Positions 6,245 through 14,678 of a DNA stretch of 64,000 bases are shown one piece after another. Origin of the DNA: Lachnoclostridium sp. An76 (GTDB lineage Bacteria; Bacillota; Clostridia; Lachnospirales; Lachnospiraceae); the NCBI RefSeq assembly GCF_002161355.1, contig NZ_NFHL01000009.1:1-64000 (forward strand), given 5' to 3'. The notes under the pieces are model-generated. The model ran no database searches. It was not told where the DNA came from and worked only from the letters and a program-made list of their open reading frames with translations. How positions within the stretch are numbered: position 1 is the first letter of the stretch; every line of letters starts with the position of its first letter. Both the position numbers and the translations under genes were made by a program.

Positions 6245-7519
6245 ATGCAAGGTGGAGTAAGAAAAAGAGGTTCAACATGGTCATATTATTTTGATCTGGG
6301 AAAGGTTGACGGCAAGAGGAAGAAAAAAGAAAAGGGTGGTTTCCGCACCAAGAAAGAAGCAGAAGCCGCACTTGCGGCGGCAATGAACGAATACAACAAC
6401 GCCGGAACAGTCTTTGAACCGTCTGAAATCACAGTTTCCGACTATCTGGATCAGTGGTATGAATTATCCTGCAAGCTGAATCTGAAATATAATACACAGG
6501 TGGCATATCTCCGCATCATAGAAGGGCATATAAAGCCCAAATTCGGGGCATATAAGCTGAAAGCGATCAATGCCGCAGTATTACAGGAATACGCCAACAA
6601 TCTGAAAATGAACGGCTATTCCAAGAGTCATATTGTGGGAATACTGACCGTGTTTCAGTCTGCTTTGGATTATGCCATTGAACCGCTGCACTATATCAGC
6701 CAGAACCCTATGAAATCGGTCAAGTTTCCCAAAGTAGAGCGCAAGCCAAGAGAAAGGATCATTCTTACTTTGGAAGAGTGGAACCAGATTATTGACCGTT
6801 TCCGTGACACCCGGTATTATATCCCGCTCATGATCGGATTTTATACCGGGCTGCGGATCAGTGAAGCGTTCGCCCTCACATGGGATGATATTGACTTTGA
6901 AAAAAGAACCCTGTCCGTCAATAAGCAGATTGTAAAGCGCAACTTCGGGGCTGATGTTCGCCGGGTGGTAGAGAAACAGGGAAAACGGGAACAGCGTTCC
7001 TCATGGTACTTTACAACTCCAAAGACTCCGGCATCTGTCAGAACCGTTCCTTTTGGCGAAACCCTCTATAATGCCTTGAAACAGGAAAAAACCGCACAAA
7101 TGCGCAATGAAATGAAGTACGGGGAATATTATACAATCCACGTTCTGAAAAAAGAGATTGATGAAAAGGGTAATGATATGTGGCGGGTCGTTCCCGTCCA
7201 GAAATGCGTTGAAAGCCAGTTGCAGCGTGTTCGCCTGATCTGCATAGCAGAGAACGGGCAGTATACTTCTACTGACTCATTCAAATTCTGTTCACGGGTC
7301 ATTCACAAGGAATTACACCTTGCCTTTGACTATCACAGTTTGCGGCATACGCATGCCACCATGCTGATTGAAGCGGGGGCAAATGTGAAGAATGTGCAGA
7401 CACGGTTAGGGCATACCAACATCAAGACCACTTTACAGACCTATGTTCACGACACCGAAAAGATGGGTGAACAGTCCGTTGATCTGTTTGAGAAGATCAC
7501 CGCTGTAAAAACATCATAA
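6245..7519 (+). CDS. int: Tyrosine integrase of the satellite element
   Basis: This 424-residue phage/ICE-type integrase cuts and joins att sites. The N-terminal part (KRGSTWSYYFDLG...GFRTKKEAEAAL) is an AP2-like arm-binding domain, followed by a SAM-like core-binding domain (VSDYLDQWYELSC...). The catalytic domain has arginine in TGLRISEA (about 203), HSLRH (about 364-368), LGHT histidine (about 390) and the tyrosine of QTYVHD (about 399). The C-terminal position, next to short direct repeats and a terminator, indicates the element ends within about 150 bp. The matching left end is not identified. Confidence 0.93.
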   Translation: MQGGVRKRGSTWSYYFDLGKVDGKRKKKEKGGFRTKKEAEAALAAAMNEYNNAGTVFEPSEITVSDYLDQWYELSCKLNLKYNTQVAYLRIIEGHIKPKFGAYKLKAINAAVLQEYANNLKMNGYSKSHIVGILTVFQSALDYAIEPLHYISQNPMKSVKFPKVERKPRERIILTLEEWNQIIDRFRDTRYYIPLMIGFYTGLRISEAFALTWDDIDFEKRTLSVNKQIVKRNFGADVRRVVEKQGKREQRSSWYFTTPKTPASVRTVPFGETLYNALKQEKTAQMRNEMKYGEYYTIHVLKKEIDEKGNDMWRVVPVQKCVESQLQRVRLICIAENGQYTSTDSFKFCSRVIHKELHLAFDYHSLRHTHATMLIEAGANVKNVQTRLGHTNIKTTLQTYVHDTEKMGEQSVDLFEKITAVKTS

Positions 7520-7527
7520 CTATTAAA

Positions 7528-7571
7528 AACAGCACTGATAACGCTATCTGTTCAGCGTGTTCAGTGCTGTT
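7528..7571 (+). terminator. Intrinsic terminator after the integrase
   Basis: AACAGCACTGA (7528-7538) pairs perfectly with TCAGTGCTGTT (7561-7571), followed by TTCTATGTT. It lies 9 bp behind the integrase stop. Confidence 0.75.
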
Positions 7572-7601
7572 TCTATGTTCAGTATTGATTTTTAAAATTG
7601 C

Positions 7602-7622
7602 GGTGGCAAATGGGTGGCAAAT
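7602..7622 (+). repeat. Paired GGTGGCAAAT repeats, putative integrase arm sites
   Basis: GGTGGCAAAT occurs at 7602-7611 and 7613-7622, 11 bp apart, just downstream of the integrase. Paired short repeats of this kind next to int resemble arm-type sites of Tn916-like integrases. The att core itself was not located. Confidence 0.5.
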
Positions 7623-7658
7623 CGACTGAACCGCACCACACAAATGCCGGAAAACCGC

Positions 7659-9338
7659 CTATTTCCGCACAAGTTTACAGATTGTTTCGACTGTGTTTTC
7701 TTTGGGCATACGAATTCGGTCGCCTTCCTGTCCGTCGTAGTATACTGGAAACGTCAGATCAATATGCTTGATAATGCGTCCCATATCTTTTTCATCCGGA
7801 TCCAGTTCAATGGATTCAATAAATGTCCTCATGAACTCCTTCTTTTCCAGATCCGTCATTTTACCATATAATATATCAAAATCCAGAAGAAATTGGTATA
7901 TCTTTTTCCCTGTGACTTGTTTTCCATATGAAGCCCCGATCTTTGTCTCCACATCAGTAATTGCTTCTTCCAGTTCTGCAATTCGGTCATAAAGATTATC
8001 CATCCGCTCCTGCATATCCTGGTACTTCCTGTCATAATGCTTATCGCCCGGATCCAGACGTTCCAACATCTGTACCAGTTTCTTTCTGGATCCCTGAGCC
8101 TGTTGGAACTGACCGGCAAGCTGCTTTTTTTCTTCCTCCAAAGAAGAAACATCCACCTTTTCTTCCAGTTTTTCCATCAGGAATTCCTTGAACTTCTCCC
8201 CTCCCGCCATATACCGGATAAATTCCTCAATCTCTGCATTGAAGACTTTCTGGTTGAGCATAGGCTTATAATCACAGATATGCCCGTCAACTCGTTTCCG
8301 GTGATGGCAGCGGTAGTAAAATGTATCTTTATATTCCCCGGTCTTTTTATTTTTCCTTCTCTGCACGGTACCGCTCATGCCGCCCCCGCAGAGCGGGCAT
8401 TTAATCAACCCCGATAAGATATGCTCATGATCCAGGCTGTGAGTCTTAACCCATCTGACACCCGTCCGCTTCCGTTTCTCTTTGGCGGCTTCCCAAGTTT
8501 CCTCATCGATGATCGCATCGTGCAGTCCATCCGCCAGAAGATACTCATCCTGCTTCACCCGGCAGTATTGATCCCTCGTTCCCTTCACCTTTTCCGTCTT
8601 ATTTTTCCCGTAAGCAATCTTCCCTACATAAACCGGATTATCCAGTATCTTCAGAATCGTGCTTCTGGAAAAGTAACTGACCTCCTGATCCCGGAGCCGC
8701 TTCTTTGTATATCCATGCTGGTTCAAATATTTACAGATGGAATCAGCCCCTGCCTCCATCCGGGTAAACTGGTCAAAGATGATCCGGACAATCTCCGCTT
8801 CCTCTGGGTTCACGATCAACGTACTGTTTTTTGAATCCAGTTCATATCCGAAAGGCGCCTGCCCGCCATTCCACTTTCCCTCCCTGGCCTTCTGTTTCCG
8901 GCCTTCCATAGTCTGAACCAGGATATTCTCTCTTTCAATCTCCGCCACCGCTGACAGAACTGTGATGGTCAGCTTGCCGGAATCTTTGGAAGAGTCAATG
9001 CCATCCTCCACGCAGATCAGATTCACTCCGTAATCCTGGATATATTGGAGTGAGTTGAGCACATCCGCCGCATTGCGCCCAAACCGTGAGAGTTTAAAGA
9101 CCAGAATATAGGAAACACCGTCCTTCTCCTCCGCCACATCCTGGAGCATCCGGGAAAATTCCGGCCTGCCGGTGATATTCTTTCCAGACTTTCCGGCGTC
9201 ACAGTATTCCCGGACAATCTCCATATCCTGGAACTGGGCAAATTTCGTCAACCGGTCTTTTTGTGCCTCCAGGCTGTAGCCCTCTACCTGCATGGCTGTG
9301 GATACTCTCATATAAATATAACATTTCTGTTTTCTCAC
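7659..9338 (-). CDS. Large serine recombinase (second of a pair)
   Basis: This 559-residue recombinase has a resolvase domain with catalytic serine 13 (YMRVSTAMQVEG), the FKLSRFGRNAADVL segment and a recombinase domain (PFGYELDSKNSTLIVNPEEAEIV). A zinc ribbon follows (KCPLCGG...RCHHR), then a long coiled coil. GTG at 9338 follows GAGGAGG and overlaps the stop of the upstream recombinase. The end (VETICKLVRK) resembles the HVETVxLLS tail I associate with the RlmD locus, a frequent integration site in Clostridia; this is recollection. It would integrate and excise the prophage, alone or with its partner. Confidence 0.9.
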   Translation of the reverse strand: MRKQKCYIYMRVSTAMQVEGYSLEAQKDRLTKFAQFQDMEIVREYCDAGKSGKNITGRPEFSRMLQDVAEEKDGVSYILVFKLSRFGRNAADVLNSLQYIQDYGVNLICVEDGIDSSKDSGKLTITVLSAVAEIERENILVQTMEGRKQKAREGKWNGGQAPFGYELDSKNSTLIVNPEEAEIVRIIFDQFTRMEAGADSICKYLNQHGYTKKRLRDQEVSYFSRSTILKILDNPVYVGKIAYGKNKTEKVKGTRDQYCRVKQDEYLLADGLHDAIIDEETWEAAKEKRKRTGVRWVKTHSLDHEHILSGLIKCPLCGGGMSGTVQRRKNKKTGEYKDTFYYRCHHRKRVDGHICDYKPMLNQKVFNAEIEEFIRYMAGGEKFKEFLMEKLEEKVDVSSLEEEKKQLAGQFQQAQGSRKKLVQMLERLDPGDKHYDRKYQDMQERMDNLYDRIAELEEAITDVETKIGASYGKQVTGKKIYQFLLDFDILYGKMTDLEKKEFMRTFIESIELDPDEKDMGRIIKHIDLTFPVYYDGQEGDRIRMPKENTVETICKLVRK

Positions 9339-11251
9339 TCTGCCGCCTCCTCAAAATATTCTGTTGATTCCGGTATCATCCGGTAAGTTTTCAACGCGTC
9401 CAGGATTGCCAGTTCTTTTTCCTTCGGACATCTCGGGATATGATTCTTATTCTTCTCCGGCTTATTGTAAGCTGTCCCCATCTCGATGCCATATTTCCGC
9501 TTTACCTGGGCAATATACAAACTGGAAACCTTTAATCCATGTATCCTCAGAACGTGGGCTTTTATCTCTGCATAAGTGGCTTTGGACTCTGCCGCCGTTA
9601 TCGGAAGACGGGAACAGTCCAGCGTAAAGACTACCATCTCATCCGGGGTATCCTCATCATCCCCTTCCTGATTCCCGCCCAGATCAAAATAAACGGGGAA
9701 ACGGAAAGTAATACTTTTCAGGATTCTCTTGTCATCTCCTTTTTCCGGAAATACTTCAATCCTCTGGATAAACTGTCGGCACAGCGTCCGGCGCTCTTCA
9801 TAGTTCATTTTTTCATACAGTCTGTCAAAATGATCCAGGATCAGGCAGATATTATCAGAGGAATGGATGCCCTGCTTCATCCTCAGCAGTTTACGCTTTA
9901 GCTTCTCTATCTTATCCTCGATCCGACCGATCCTGTCATATGCCGCGTCCACCTCTGCCTGTAATTTTTCATATTGCTGATCATAACTTTCCGCCAGCAC
10001 GTCCAGATGATCCAGCTCCATCCCCAATTTATATTTCACATGCTCCTGGTGATGCATCTCTTTCCGGAGCATCTTCAGCTGTGTTTCCACCGCTTCCTCA
10101 GACATCTGATTCCCGACTGTCCTGGCAAAAGCCGTCCGGAATTCTTCCGTCCCGGTAACCTTCTGGATAACTTCCATCACGGCCGCATCCAGCCTTTCCT
10201 GGTTATAGGTATGGCAAAAGCTGCACACACGCCCTTCCGATGTCCTGTAATTTCTGCACCCATAGGAATAAACGGTTTTATAATATCCCCCATAGTTATG
10301 GTTCAAACTTTTATTCTTCTTACTTATAAGCCCGCCCCCGCAGACTGGACATTTTACCAATCCTGACAGCAAACTGATCCGATCCTCTTCATCCCGTTTC
10401 CCTTTTACCCTGGCCAACTGTTCCCGTTTTTCCTGAGCCTGTTCCCAAATCTTCTCTGTCACAATAGCCTCATGTTTTCCCTGGACCACAATCTCCTGCT
10501 TTGGATCCGGGCTTCCCTTATTCGCCCTGCGGTAATAAACGATCTTCCCGCAATAAAAAGGATTGTTCAAGATACGGGATACAAAATCACTATTAAAGGG
10601 ACGGATGGTTCCCTGGGAAATACGCTGGTATCCATGGCTATTCAGCCAGCGGACAACACTGTTCAGCTTCATCGGCGGTTCCAGATACTTTTCATAGATC
10701 AGACGGATGACCTCTGCTTCTGAAGGTTCTATCACCAATTCTCCCTCCCTGCTCCGGTATCCATACGGAATCGGCCCGCCTGCCCATCCACCCTTCAGCA
10801 CCTTCTGCATCTTCCCGGACATGAACTGGATCCGGATATTCTCCCGCTCAATCTCCGACACAGCTGAAAGGATCGCCAAGGTCAGCCTACCACCCTGGGT
10901 GGAACTGTCAATGCTGTCCTCCACACAGATCAGGTCGATATCATAATCCATCAGCGTCTGCATTGATTTCAGCACATCCGCCGCATTACGCCCAAACCTG
11001 GAAAGTTTAAATACCAGGACAAAGGAAATATCATCCTTCCCACTGGTAATATCATCCATCATCTCCATAAATGCAGGCCTGCCCTTGATGCTATGTCCAG
11101 ATTTCCCAGCGTCACAATACTCTCCGGCAATTTCCAGCCCTTTATATTCAGCAAAATCTTTCAGCCGCTTCTGCTGGGCGTCCAGGCTGTACCCTTCTGT
11201 CTGGGCGGCAGTGGAAACACGGGTGTAAATATAACATTTTTTTCGCTTCAA
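9335..11251 (-). CDS. Large serine recombinase (first of a pair)
   Basis: TTG at 11251 is preferred because GGGGGAG lies 5 nt upstream; an in-frame TTG at 11338 lacks one. The 638-residue product has serine 13 in YTRVSTAAQTEG, FKLSRFGRNAADVL, a recombinase domain, a zinc ribbon (KCPVCGG...CRNYRTSEGRVCSFC) and a coiled coil. It carries an extra tail (ITAAESKATYAEIKAHV...VSSLYIAQVKRKYGIE) like a helical module I recall near RlmD in Clostridia. It overlaps the downstream recombinase by 4 bp, so the two are translationally coupled. Confidence 0.9.
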   Translation of the reverse strand: MKRKKCYIYTRVSTAAQTEGYSLDAQQKRLKDFAEYKGLEIAGEYCDAGKSGHSIKGRPAFMEMMDDITSGKDDISFVLVFKLSRFGRNAADVLKSMQTLMDYDIDLICVEDSIDSSTQGGRLTLAILSAVSEIERENIRIQFMSGKMQKVLKGGWAGGPIPYGYRSREGELVIEPSEAEVIRLIYEKYLEPPMKLNSVVRWLNSHGYQRISQGTIRPFNSDFVSRILNNPFYCGKIVYYRRANKGSPDPKQEIVVQGKHEAIVTEKIWEQAQEKREQLARVKGKRDEEDRISLLSGLVKCPVCGGGLISKKNKSLNHNYGGYYKTVYSYGCRNYRTSEGRVCSFCHTYNQERLDAAVMEVIQKVTGTEEFRTAFARTVGNQMSEEAVETQLKMLRKEMHHQEHVKYKLGMELDHLDVLAESYDQQYEKLQAEVDAAYDRIGRIEDKIEKLKRKLLRMKQGIHSSDNICLILDHFDRLYEKMNYEERRTLCRQFIQRIEVFPEKGDDKRILKSITFRFPVYFDLGGNQEGDDEDTPDEMVVFTLDCSRLPITAAESKATYAEIKAHVLRIHGLKVSSLYIAQVKRKYGIEMGTAYNKPEKNKNHIPRCPKEKELAILDALKTYRMIPESTEYFEEAAE

Positions 11252-11397
11252 GTTCTCTCCCCCTTTTCGTATTCCCGTTGTCACACGGCTGCCTGTACCT
11301 ATAATGTATCGTGTTCCTTCATTTCTGTCAGCGCACAAAATTCATATGGATCCACCCTCTTTTTTGTGCGGGACTCCCAAAAAAAGAGCCGGCATCC

Positions 11398-11583
11398 CTA
11401 ATAGGCGCCGGCATCCCCGTCATATCCCCTGTTTTCCTGCCCCTTTTCGGCTCCCAGTTCCGCCAGGATCGCATCCCCATATTTCTGGATCATCCGTGCC
11501 AGAAATTCCGCGCATTTTTCCATATTCATCCTCGCCTCTTTCTCCGTCAGGCGGCCCGTATCCACCACTTCTACTTTTTTCAA
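11398..11583 (-). CDS. Small phage protein preceding the recombinases
   Basis: TTG at 11583 with GGAGGTG 6 nt upstream gives 61 residues (KKVEVVDTGRLTEKEARMNMEKC...). The helical protein has the look of a small gene I recall next to serine recombinases in related prophages, possibly a recombination directionality or regulatory partner. No domain is recognised. Confidence 0.6.
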   Translation of the reverse strand: MKKVEVVDTGRLTEKEARMNMEKCAEFLARMIQKYGDAILAELGAEKGQENRGYDGDAGAY

Positions 11584-11642
11584 AGGCAGACACCTCCTTC
11601 TTCTGCTCAAAGGAGTTTTCCTGCCCGATTTTTTGATTTCTG

Positions 11643-11700
11643 AAAAAAAAAGAAAAGGCCCGCCGCTATCTGCGTATACTTCAACAGATAACGACAGGCC
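11643..11700 (-). terminator. Strong intrinsic terminator of the lysis operon
   Basis: On the minus strand GGCCTGTCGTTATCTG pairs with CAGATAGCGGCGGGCC around a short loop, followed by TTTTCTTTTTTTTT. It lies 50 bp beyond the amidase and closes the late transcript. Confidence 0.9.
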
Positions 11701-11749
11701 ATATTCTAACCTTTCCTATTCACTTGTCAGCAAGCTGTCAGAGAAGATA

Positions 11750-12721
11750 TTAAATCCTGCGGGCGTAATCCAGCGAGATCCACCCTGCGCCGGATTTCAG
11801 CTTGCCCCAACGGGAAGCCCCCTGTCCGTCCGCTTCCTCCACAATGGTAAAGACGCCTTTCCCGGTATATTTCCCGGTCTTCCCGTAATTCGTCCCCGGT
11901 CCTTTCCGGATATTCAGATCCGTGATGGATACCTGCACCAGATACGGAGAAAAACCGCTTCCGGATCCCGATCCTCCATAGACAGCCTTCCCAGATTCGT
12001 CGTATACCGAATACCCCGGATTCTCATCCGCACACTTCTTAGCATTGGCAAGCACTTTGAACGCCCCTTTCTGGGACTTCGCATCTGTCCAGGACTTCCT
12101 GACCCGGAACCATCCGCCGTTCTCCGGCTCCGTTGTCCCAGCCCCTCCCATAGCCGCCTTCACATCCTTCCGAAACCCGTCCATGGTATAGCCCAGGCCA
12201 AGCCCCTTCCACAGATGCTCCGGATCCCCGTGGTTGGAAGCGATCCCCCGGCTGTGTCCTTCCCGGTGGCTGATGATCACGCCATCCGCAGTTGGGTTCA
12301 GATTGTACTGCTTGCACAGATAAGCAAACAGTTCCACTGCCGCCTCATAAGTACGCTTCGCCACTGCCTTTGCCGCAGCGGTATCGGAACAGGTAAAATT
12401 CGCCCCGCCTGTGTACTTGATACAGGCAGGCTCACACATCTCCACGCCGACATGGGTGTTGTTGCCGCTCCCCTTGTTGCCGGAGCCGCAGTGCCAGCCC
12501 CGGTGGTTCCAGGGAAGGGTCTGGTATACCGTCCCGTCATTGCCGTCAATAAACCCATGGACGCAGGCACTGTCATAGGATGGGCTGTTCCAGTTATTGA
12601 TAAACACGGACGCCTTGGGCTGGGGACAGCCCACCGAATGGAGCATCAGCCCCTTTACCGTGATCTTCCTCCCTGCCGTATAGCAGGGATTTTTCGTTAA
12701 AATGCTCTGTACTAACTTCAT
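11750..12721 (-). CDS. Endolysin: N-acetylmuramoyl-L-alanine amidase
   Basis: ATG at 12721 (MKLVQSILTKNPC) with GGAGGAGAAATGAG upstream gives 323 residues. The Amidase_2-type catalytic domain has zinc-ligand candidates in LMLHSVGC, the ISHREGH segment and NHGDPEHLW. It would cleave the bond between N-acetylmuramic acid and the stem peptide. A linker repeat (GWFRVRKSWTDAKSQKGAF) resembles a small wall-binding module, and the last 60 residues form an SH3b domain (LNIRKGPGTNYGKTG...GWISLDY). It follows the holin by 1 bp and ends the late operon. Confidence 0.92.
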   Translation of the reverse strand: MKLVQSILTKNPCYTAGRKITVKGLMLHSVGCPQPKASVFINNWNSPSYDSACVHGFIDGNDGTVYQTLPWNHRGWHCGSGNKGSGNNTHVGVEMCEPACIKYTGGANFTCSDTAAAKAVAKRTYEAAVELFAYLCKQYNLNPTADGVIISHREGHSRGIASNHGDPEHLWKGLGLGYTMDGFRKDVKAAMGGAGTTEPENGGWFRVRKSWTDAKSQKGAFKVLANAKKCADENPGYSVYDESGKAVYGGSGSGSGFSPYLVQVSITDLNIRKGPGTNYGKTGKYTGKGVFTIVEEADGQGASRWGKLKSGAGWISLDYARRI

Positions 12722-12722
12722 C

Positions 12723-13145
12723 TCATTTCTCCTCCGTTTCTGTTTTTTCCGCCCGGTCATGGAGCTGTTCCAGGACAGCCTTGATTTTCCCCGGCACCGG
12801 CAGCCCCAGGTGCGCCGCATTCTCCAAAAGGCTCACGCCCTCATTGGAAATATAGAAAAAGATCACCGCCGTCCGCAGCACCGACCCGGTGCCAATGACA
12901 TGGATATCCAGGATATTGGCGATCCCCACCAGAAGGAAGATCAGCACCTTCCGGCAGATGCCCTTAAAGCCCACGTTGCTGGACAAGGTCTTATCCGAAA
13001 TGGCACACATCACACCGGTCAGGTAATCCACCGCTACAAAAAGCACCAGGGCAATCAGCAGCCCGTCATTGCCGCCCAAAAAGTATCCCAGCCATCCGCC
13101 CACAGCGGCAAATACCATCTGAACCATGTTCCAAAATTCTTTCAT
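12723..13145 (-). CDS. Phage holin (holin 4 / TcdE-like family)
   Basis: This 140-residue protein has hydrophobic segments around residues 10-45, 65-85 and a weaker third, with the family signature VDYLTGVMCAI and a charged C-terminus. It would form the membrane lesion that releases the endolysin. It lies directly upstream of the amidase, the standard lysis cassette. Confidence 0.88.
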   Translation of the reverse strand: MKEFWNMVQMVFAAVGGWLGYFLGGNDGLLIALVLFVAVDYLTGVMCAISDKTLSSNVGFKGICRKVLIFLLVGIANILDIHVIGTGSVLRTAVIFFYISNEGVSLLENAAHLGLPVPGKIKAVLEQLHDRAEKTETEEK

Positions 13146-13251
13146 TGCAATTCCTCACTTTCCCGCATAAGAAAAGACGCCCGTAAAAGAGCGCCTGCCA
13201 ATCAGTTTCTATATAAAGTGCCGCCTGCCCTTTCCGGGACAGATATTTTCC

Positions 13252-14658
13252 CTACGGCACGGAATCAGGTTGCTCCGTCAGCGTGTAGGTGATCTTCATA
13301 GTCTTATCAACCGTCTTCACCACCGCTGAGGAAAGGTTATTGATGGATGCCAGGTACGGCGTCAGCAGATAAGCTGTCCGGTATTCATTGCCATAGCTGC
13401 CGCCCCATCCAAACAGGAAATTCTTGTACTGGAACAGGGGCGTCGCGGCGTTATTGAGCCGGACACTTCCCTGGGTCTGGATCACCGTATCCTCCGCCGT
13501 GATCTGGAAATCCCCGCCGATAATGAGATCCCCGATCAGCGTCAGGTACAGCTCGCAGGAGCCAGTCTCGCACAAAGGCTTCCACTTGGACGTAAAACCG
13601 AACTCGATCAGCGTCACATCCGTGGAGTTGGAAAGGCTGATCTTATAGATCCCCTTCTTGTCATAGGCAGGCACATACAGATACCCGCCCCGGACGCAGC
13701 ATTTCACACTACGCTCCGCGAATGTATCAAAAGCCCGGGTACCCACATCCATCAGTTTTGCGTTGGACAGCGTCCACTGCCCTTCCGTGAAGGAATAATC
13801 TGCTTTAGAGATCTTGATCCAGAGCATCGCAGCGTCCCCGGAGGAATTCCCCTCATTGGAAAACCCGTACCAGTATCCGTCCTGCCCGTCCAGGAAATCC
13901 CCGTACTTGGTATAGCTTCCCAGGAACTCAAAGGTCTCCGGCGTCAGCACCTCATCCTCCAGCACCGTATAGGTGGAATCATCCAGTTTCTCATTTAAGC
14001 CGATGGAAAACACCGGGATCCGAAGCTTCCGGATCCGGACGCCCGCGTTCTCAAAAGTGATGGAATACAAAAGGCTGTCCTCAAAATCCAGCTCCACTGC
14101 CTCAAACAGCACCATCTTGTTGGCATCCGGTATTGCCCCGATATCCGCCGCCTTCAGCTGCAGGAAGGCGCTGGCATCCCCGGTCAGGCTGCCGAAGCCG
14201 TTCTCCCCGCCGAAGGAACTGGTCAATGCCACCGCCGCAATGGTGCCGTTTCCCTGGTTCGGGGTAAATTCCCAGACAAACTTATATCCATTGGAAATCG
14301 CCATGCTCTCCGTCAGGTTCAGACTTCCTCTGGCCAGGTTGGCCGTGGAATTCACATCATTGGAGGCATAGGCCACCGGCAGATTGTCGGAGCTCTCATA
14401 CAGCAGTTCCTCATCCTCCGCCAGCGCTTCGGAAAAAAGCAGGATGCCCCCGATCATGTTGGGACAGATGGGAAGAAGGTTCCCGTTCCAAAGCAAGGCA
14501 TCATCATACTCCCCGGTGGCGGCGTAAAAGATCCCCATGGGATTTAAGCCCAGGATGTTGTTCACCGCCTCAGTGATCATGTTCTCCTCCGTGACGGTCT
14601 CCACCGCCCCGGTATTCTCATCTGTCAGTTCGATCGTCATAACGCCTTTCAAAACCAT
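13252..14658 (-). CDS. Putative tail fibre/distal tail structural protein
   Basis: This 468-residue protein lies between the tail-tip protein and the holin, where receptor-binding or tail-fibre proteins are normally encoded. The sequence is rich in short beta-type segments and glycines (GGILLFSEALAEDEELLYESS, TSSFGGENGFGSLTGD), with no enzymatic motif. It starts MVLKGVMTIELTDENTGAVE. Function is inferred from position. Confidence 0.65.
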   Translation of the reverse strand: MVLKGVMTIELTDENTGAVETVTEENMITEAVNNILGLNPMGIFYAATGEYDDALLWNGNLLPICPNMIGGILLFSEALAEDEELLYESSDNLPVAYASNDVNSTANLARGSLNLTESMAISNGYKFVWEFTPNQGNGTIAAVALTSSFGGENGFGSLTGDASAFLQLKAADIGAIPDANKMVLFEAVELDFEDSLLYSITFENAGVRIRKLRIPVFSIGLNEKLDDSTYTVLEDEVLTPETFEFLGSYTKYGDFLDGQDGYWYGFSNEGNSSGDAAMLWIKISKADYSFTEGQWTLSNAKLMDVGTRAFDTFAERSVKCCVRGGYLYVPAYDKKGIYKISLSNSTDVTLIEFGFTSKWKPLCETGSCELYLTLIGDLIIGGDFQITAEDTVIQTQGSVRLNNAATPLFQYKNFLFGWGGSYGNEYRTAYLLTPYLASINNLSSAVVKTVDKTMKITYTLTEQPDSVP

Positions 14659-14678
14659 AATCTCAATCCTCCCGTTGC

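Noticed and set aside
11633..12700. Plus-strand frame opposite the amidase (355 codons)
   Set aside because: It runs through the lysis terminator and mirrors the endolysin gene.
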